From NCBI GenBank assembly GCA_964035795.1, contig OZ038320.1, positions 3,907,896 through 3,971,895 on the forward strand: a stretch of 64,000 nt of DNA, in the 5' to 3' direction. The notes under the pieces are model-generated. The model saw only the letters and a program-made list of their open reading frames with translations. It ran no database searches and had not been told where the DNA came from. Positions 60,701 to 64,000 of this stretch are shown piece by piece. The first letter of the stretch is position 1, and each line of letters opens with the position of its first letter. The translations under genes were made by a program, and so were the position numbers. Source of the stretch: Pterobdella sp. o SKG-2022 (Eukaryota > Annelida > Clitellata > Hirudinida > Piscicolidae).

Positions 60701-62446
60701 CGTTTCTTAGGCATTATAACAACCCGCCGTGAACTCGACAGGGAACAAAAGAAGAGCCACAACATTATTGTGATTGCTACTTCAGATTCTTTTAATATAA
60801 GGTTCAAAAATATCAAAAATTGAAAATTGTTTTGAACTCATTAAAAATTTCAATAATTCAACATGTATTACTGTCCACCTTCAGGCACGCATCGAATGTG
60901 AGTGTGTGGATTCGTGTTGAAGACGCTAACGACAACAAGCCAATAATAATGGTGCCCCCAAAAAACCACTCACTACTGCTCTCAAACACCGCCAAAATCG
61001 GGCACGTTTTCATGCAAATGCAGACGACTGATGCTGATGAAGGAAGAAATGCTTTATTGTCACATTACATTGCTTCAGGAAATGATTATGAATGCTTTGA
61101 AATAGATGAGTTTAATGGAAATATATTTGTTACCAAGCCCCTTGATCATTTGGCTTTTCACGAGTTCATTCTTGGCCTTCAAGTTAGTTATTTAATTTTA
61201 ATATTAAAATCAATTAATTTTTAAAATGTTTTAATAATGAAGGTGAAAGACCATGGAGAAGTAGCACTGTTCAACTACATACATCTAAGAGTAATTGTGA
61301 GTGACAGTGTAAGCTCGCAGGAATCTCCCATGTTTAGAAACGCTTCAGAATTTCTTGCAAATGAATCAATGGCAGTGGCGCTAGCTGTGCTGTTGGCAGT
61401 CATTTTGGTTTTGATTAGTGTTTGTACAGTCTTAGTTTGGTTGATGGGCTTACGGCGTAAACAGACGGCTGGAAAAGCTCTTCAACAAGGAGAAAGGCAC
61501 AATAACGGTAGTTTAAACCTAATGCATTTTATTTAATTTTATATAACGACATTACTCTAGGAGATAACAAAGAAAGCTCAAAATTAGCAATAACGTCAGT
61601 TTTGTCAAACGGCAAGTCGGAAACTTCAGTTATCATTCCATCGTATCATCAGCGACATAAGATGGACTTGACTGAGAACCTGTCCATCACCAAGGTATCC
61701 TATCAATAAAACCTATTCAGAGTTACGTGCATCTGAAACATATTTGAATTGTAGAAATTAATTTTTTCATCAAAATATCCCAGCATTATTGGCAAAAGTA
61801 TTACGTTTTAATGAGATTTTTGAGATTTTTCGAAATAGATGAATTCAATACAAAAGCACATTAAATCTTATAGATGAAAAACATTGAAATAGTGATGTGA
61901 TGAATTTGATTTAGAAATATTACAAAAACTTACCATTTAACATATAGAGAATAATGAAGCCCCATAAAATCTTGGAGGCAAAATAACATTTACTAATTTC
62001 AAATTCATCAAAGTACAATGAACTACATTTTTAGTTTTTGCGTGAACATTTCATACAATGCTTTGGCAGAACGACTTAACAAATCTAAAAAAATAAATTT
62101 TTAAATCATAAATTTTCATTAAAATTTTAAAATCATATCGACAAGCCAACTTTTCTTGTGAAAATCCCATCTTAATTCTATTAACAATTATACCTGCAAA
62201 TTTAAACTTGGCTTTCAGCCTTATAACTCAACTAGATTCTACCTTATTCGCTAGAGGGAGTACCCAAACGAAACTCCAGTTGTGGGCTTCGTTAAAAGCA
62301 GCAACTACATGAACACCTCTCTACCAAGAGACCAACCCAACCCACTTATCTACAACGAAAACGCTAACCACGGTAAAAGCTTCTACCCCAGCAGTACTTT
62401 GCATAACTATTACAACTCCAACGACCCTAATGATTTTGAAAACTGA
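57755..62446 (+). CDS. Delta-type protocadherin, seven cadherin repeats
   Basis: Ten exons close exactly (958 residues): 57755-57872, 58334-58575, 58752-58981, 59072-59273, 59490-60395, 60512-60801, 60885-61182, 61243-61507, 61561-61694, 62255-62446. A signal peptide (FTYIILLVCAM) starts the protein. Seven cadherin repeats follow, with linker motifs DVNDQ, DANDNAP, DVNDNAP, DLNDNQP, DVDDEPP and DANDNKP. Internal LDRE-type motifs bind calcium between repeats. Repeat 1 has the protocadherin CxxxxxC loop (CAGKLNC). The membrane segment is about 807-831, then a 127-residue tail without a beta-catenin-binding region that I can recognise. The family mediates homophilic cell adhesion, notably in neurons. 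Seven repeats match delta-1 protocadherins. Unlike most vertebrate protocadherins, the ectodomain is split over seven or more exons. An AATAAA at 62458-62463 lies just after the stop. Confidence 0.95.
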
Positions 62447-64000
62447 GTGATTGAACCAATAAAAGAATTTTTCAATTATTATCATCTGCTCATTTTCTTT
62501 ATAAGCTATTGTTGAATATGATAGATTTTATTACTGGTTTAGTTATTGCGTTTTTATTATGAATAGGGGTAGAAATGTTTATTGAAATGGATTAAATTTT
62601 ATTATATAAAACCATTATTAAATATGAAATTTATTATAATTTATTAATTACTTTTTCCCATGCACTGGGACACATGATTATAGAATTCTTGATATTTTTT
62701 CTCGGAGTGCTAATAAGCAATGACTTACAAATCTTTAAATAAATATTCTTCAAAAAATCCATCAACAATTAGCTCTTAACAAATCTCTTAACAGATAGTT
62801 CTTCAAAACTAATCCGTTAATCTCAAATGATCCTAATAAAACTACAATACAACTTGAACAATATAATAAATCAAACAAATATTTAACACAATATTGAAGA
62901 CATCATTAAACCAATATTAAGCAATATTAAAGATACAATCAATGACTCAGAACAAAAACAAACATTTGAACAGATCCTTCTAACTTATCTATTTATATTT
63001 AATTTAGCGCTTAATTTCAAAAGTAATAAAACTTACACTATAACAAATAAACGTCCATTAAACTCCATTGAAATGCCAGTCTCTGAGAAAATCTAAAGTT
63101 TATGCTTTCAACACACTGTTATTCATTCATCTACCCAAAAATATTTCTCTCATGTTATATAATTGATAACTACGTAATAAGAGAATACAGTTTGAAAAAC
63201 ATATCAAGTTATTTAGGATTAAAACTACAATGAAGTTTAACTGCTGGAATATCTTTTTAAACTTCAAATCAGTTTTATTCAGTTCTTATTAAAACTCATA
63301 AATTAGATTCCATTTTTCAAGAATATTTCTTGAAATTCTCTTGTTAGCTACCCTTAACAATATAGTATTAATTTATCTTTATGTAGTAACTATGGATTCC
63401 TGAAGCTGGTACCACTATATGCATGATTGGAATTGAAATTGTAGATATCGAATTAAAATAATGATATTTTTTTCAAACTCTTAAGTCAAGTGAATAAAAG
63501 TTACTCATAGTTTGAATTTTTAGGGACTTCAATAGAGCAGCTACTTGTTGTTACTAATTTAAATCTTATTCAATAAAAACTCTAGGGTGTGATTTATTTT
63601 GATATAGCTATGTATAAACAAATCTGATAAAGATTCTAATGGATTTATTCCCATTTTTTATTTAAGCTTTTAATTTTTTTTCGAAAAATTCTTTTAAAAA
63701 AGTCGTGAAAATTCAATTTTAATAGCTTTCATTACAGGTTTTGAAGGTATATCAATGAAATGCATGAGTGAGTTTAACGCCTTTATAAGGTGTAACAAAA
63801 GGATATAATATTGTGTCGTGTGTTAGATACTATTGGTTTATTCTTTGCATTGAAGCTTTCTCATAACGCTTATATTCAGAGCTCTTATAGAAGAACAAAG
63901 CTTAAGAATAACTTTTAGTATTTGTTTGCAAAAAGTACATAATTCAATGATTTCATGAACGTTATGTAAATGGTCTTTCGAATTTATGACTGAATGAGAG
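62447..64000. other. Downstream flank of the protocadherin gene
   Basis: AT-rich sequence with an early AATAAA at 62458-62463. Nothing coding-like is seen up to the window end. Confidence 0.55.

Overview
This is a window of an animal nuclear genome. It is very AT-rich and its genes are split by GT-AG introns from about 43 bases to several kilobases. The set (a PET+six-LIM LIMPETin, kinesin-2 subunit KAP3, a BACE-type aspartyl protease, a 7-cadherin-repeat protocadherin, a sialate O-acetylesterase relative and a nuclear tRNA-Ile) points to a ciliated bilaterian invertebrate. A spiralian is my guess; the species cannot be named from the sequence alone. Exon borders were read by eye. For every gene except two exon borders of the esterase-like gene, the reading phases close exactly over all exons, which is the main support for the models.

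Layout, left to right: (1) 395-6390 +, LIMPETin, 5' end incomplete or just at the window edge. (2) 8274-8347 -, tRNA-Ile(AAU). (3) 9107-12392 +, a type II membrane protein with a sialate O-acetylesterase-like ectodomain whose catalytic Ser and His are replaced. (4) 13561-16916 -, KAP3, convergent with (3). (5) 18281-20825 +, an unrecognised 411-residue protein, divergent from KAP3. (6) 21835-30899 (alternative end 32350) +, a single-pass membrane protein with an unrecognised ectodomain and a cytoplasmic kinase-like domain lacking the HRD and DFG aspartates. (7) 35303-38960 -, an unrecognised multipass membrane protein ending in an acidic dileucine motif. (8) 40109-44085 -, a BACE-like membrane aspartyl protease. 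(9) 44100-57700, a gene-poor stretch with weak candidates, including an 82-residue gene behind a TATA box. (10) 57755-62446 +, a delta-type protocadherin with seven cadherin repeats.

Repeats: two copies of a tRNA-derived SINE in and just upstream of the BACE-like gene; two intronic inverted repeats that fold into long hairpins and share a core; long (GT)n and (GTTT)n microsatellites; trinucleotide runs in LIMPETin introns.

The genes do not form a pathway. The most unusual content is two degraded-enzyme membrane proteins, a pseudo-esterase and a receptor-like pseudokinase, both with conserved folds and complete reading frames but without catalytic residues.
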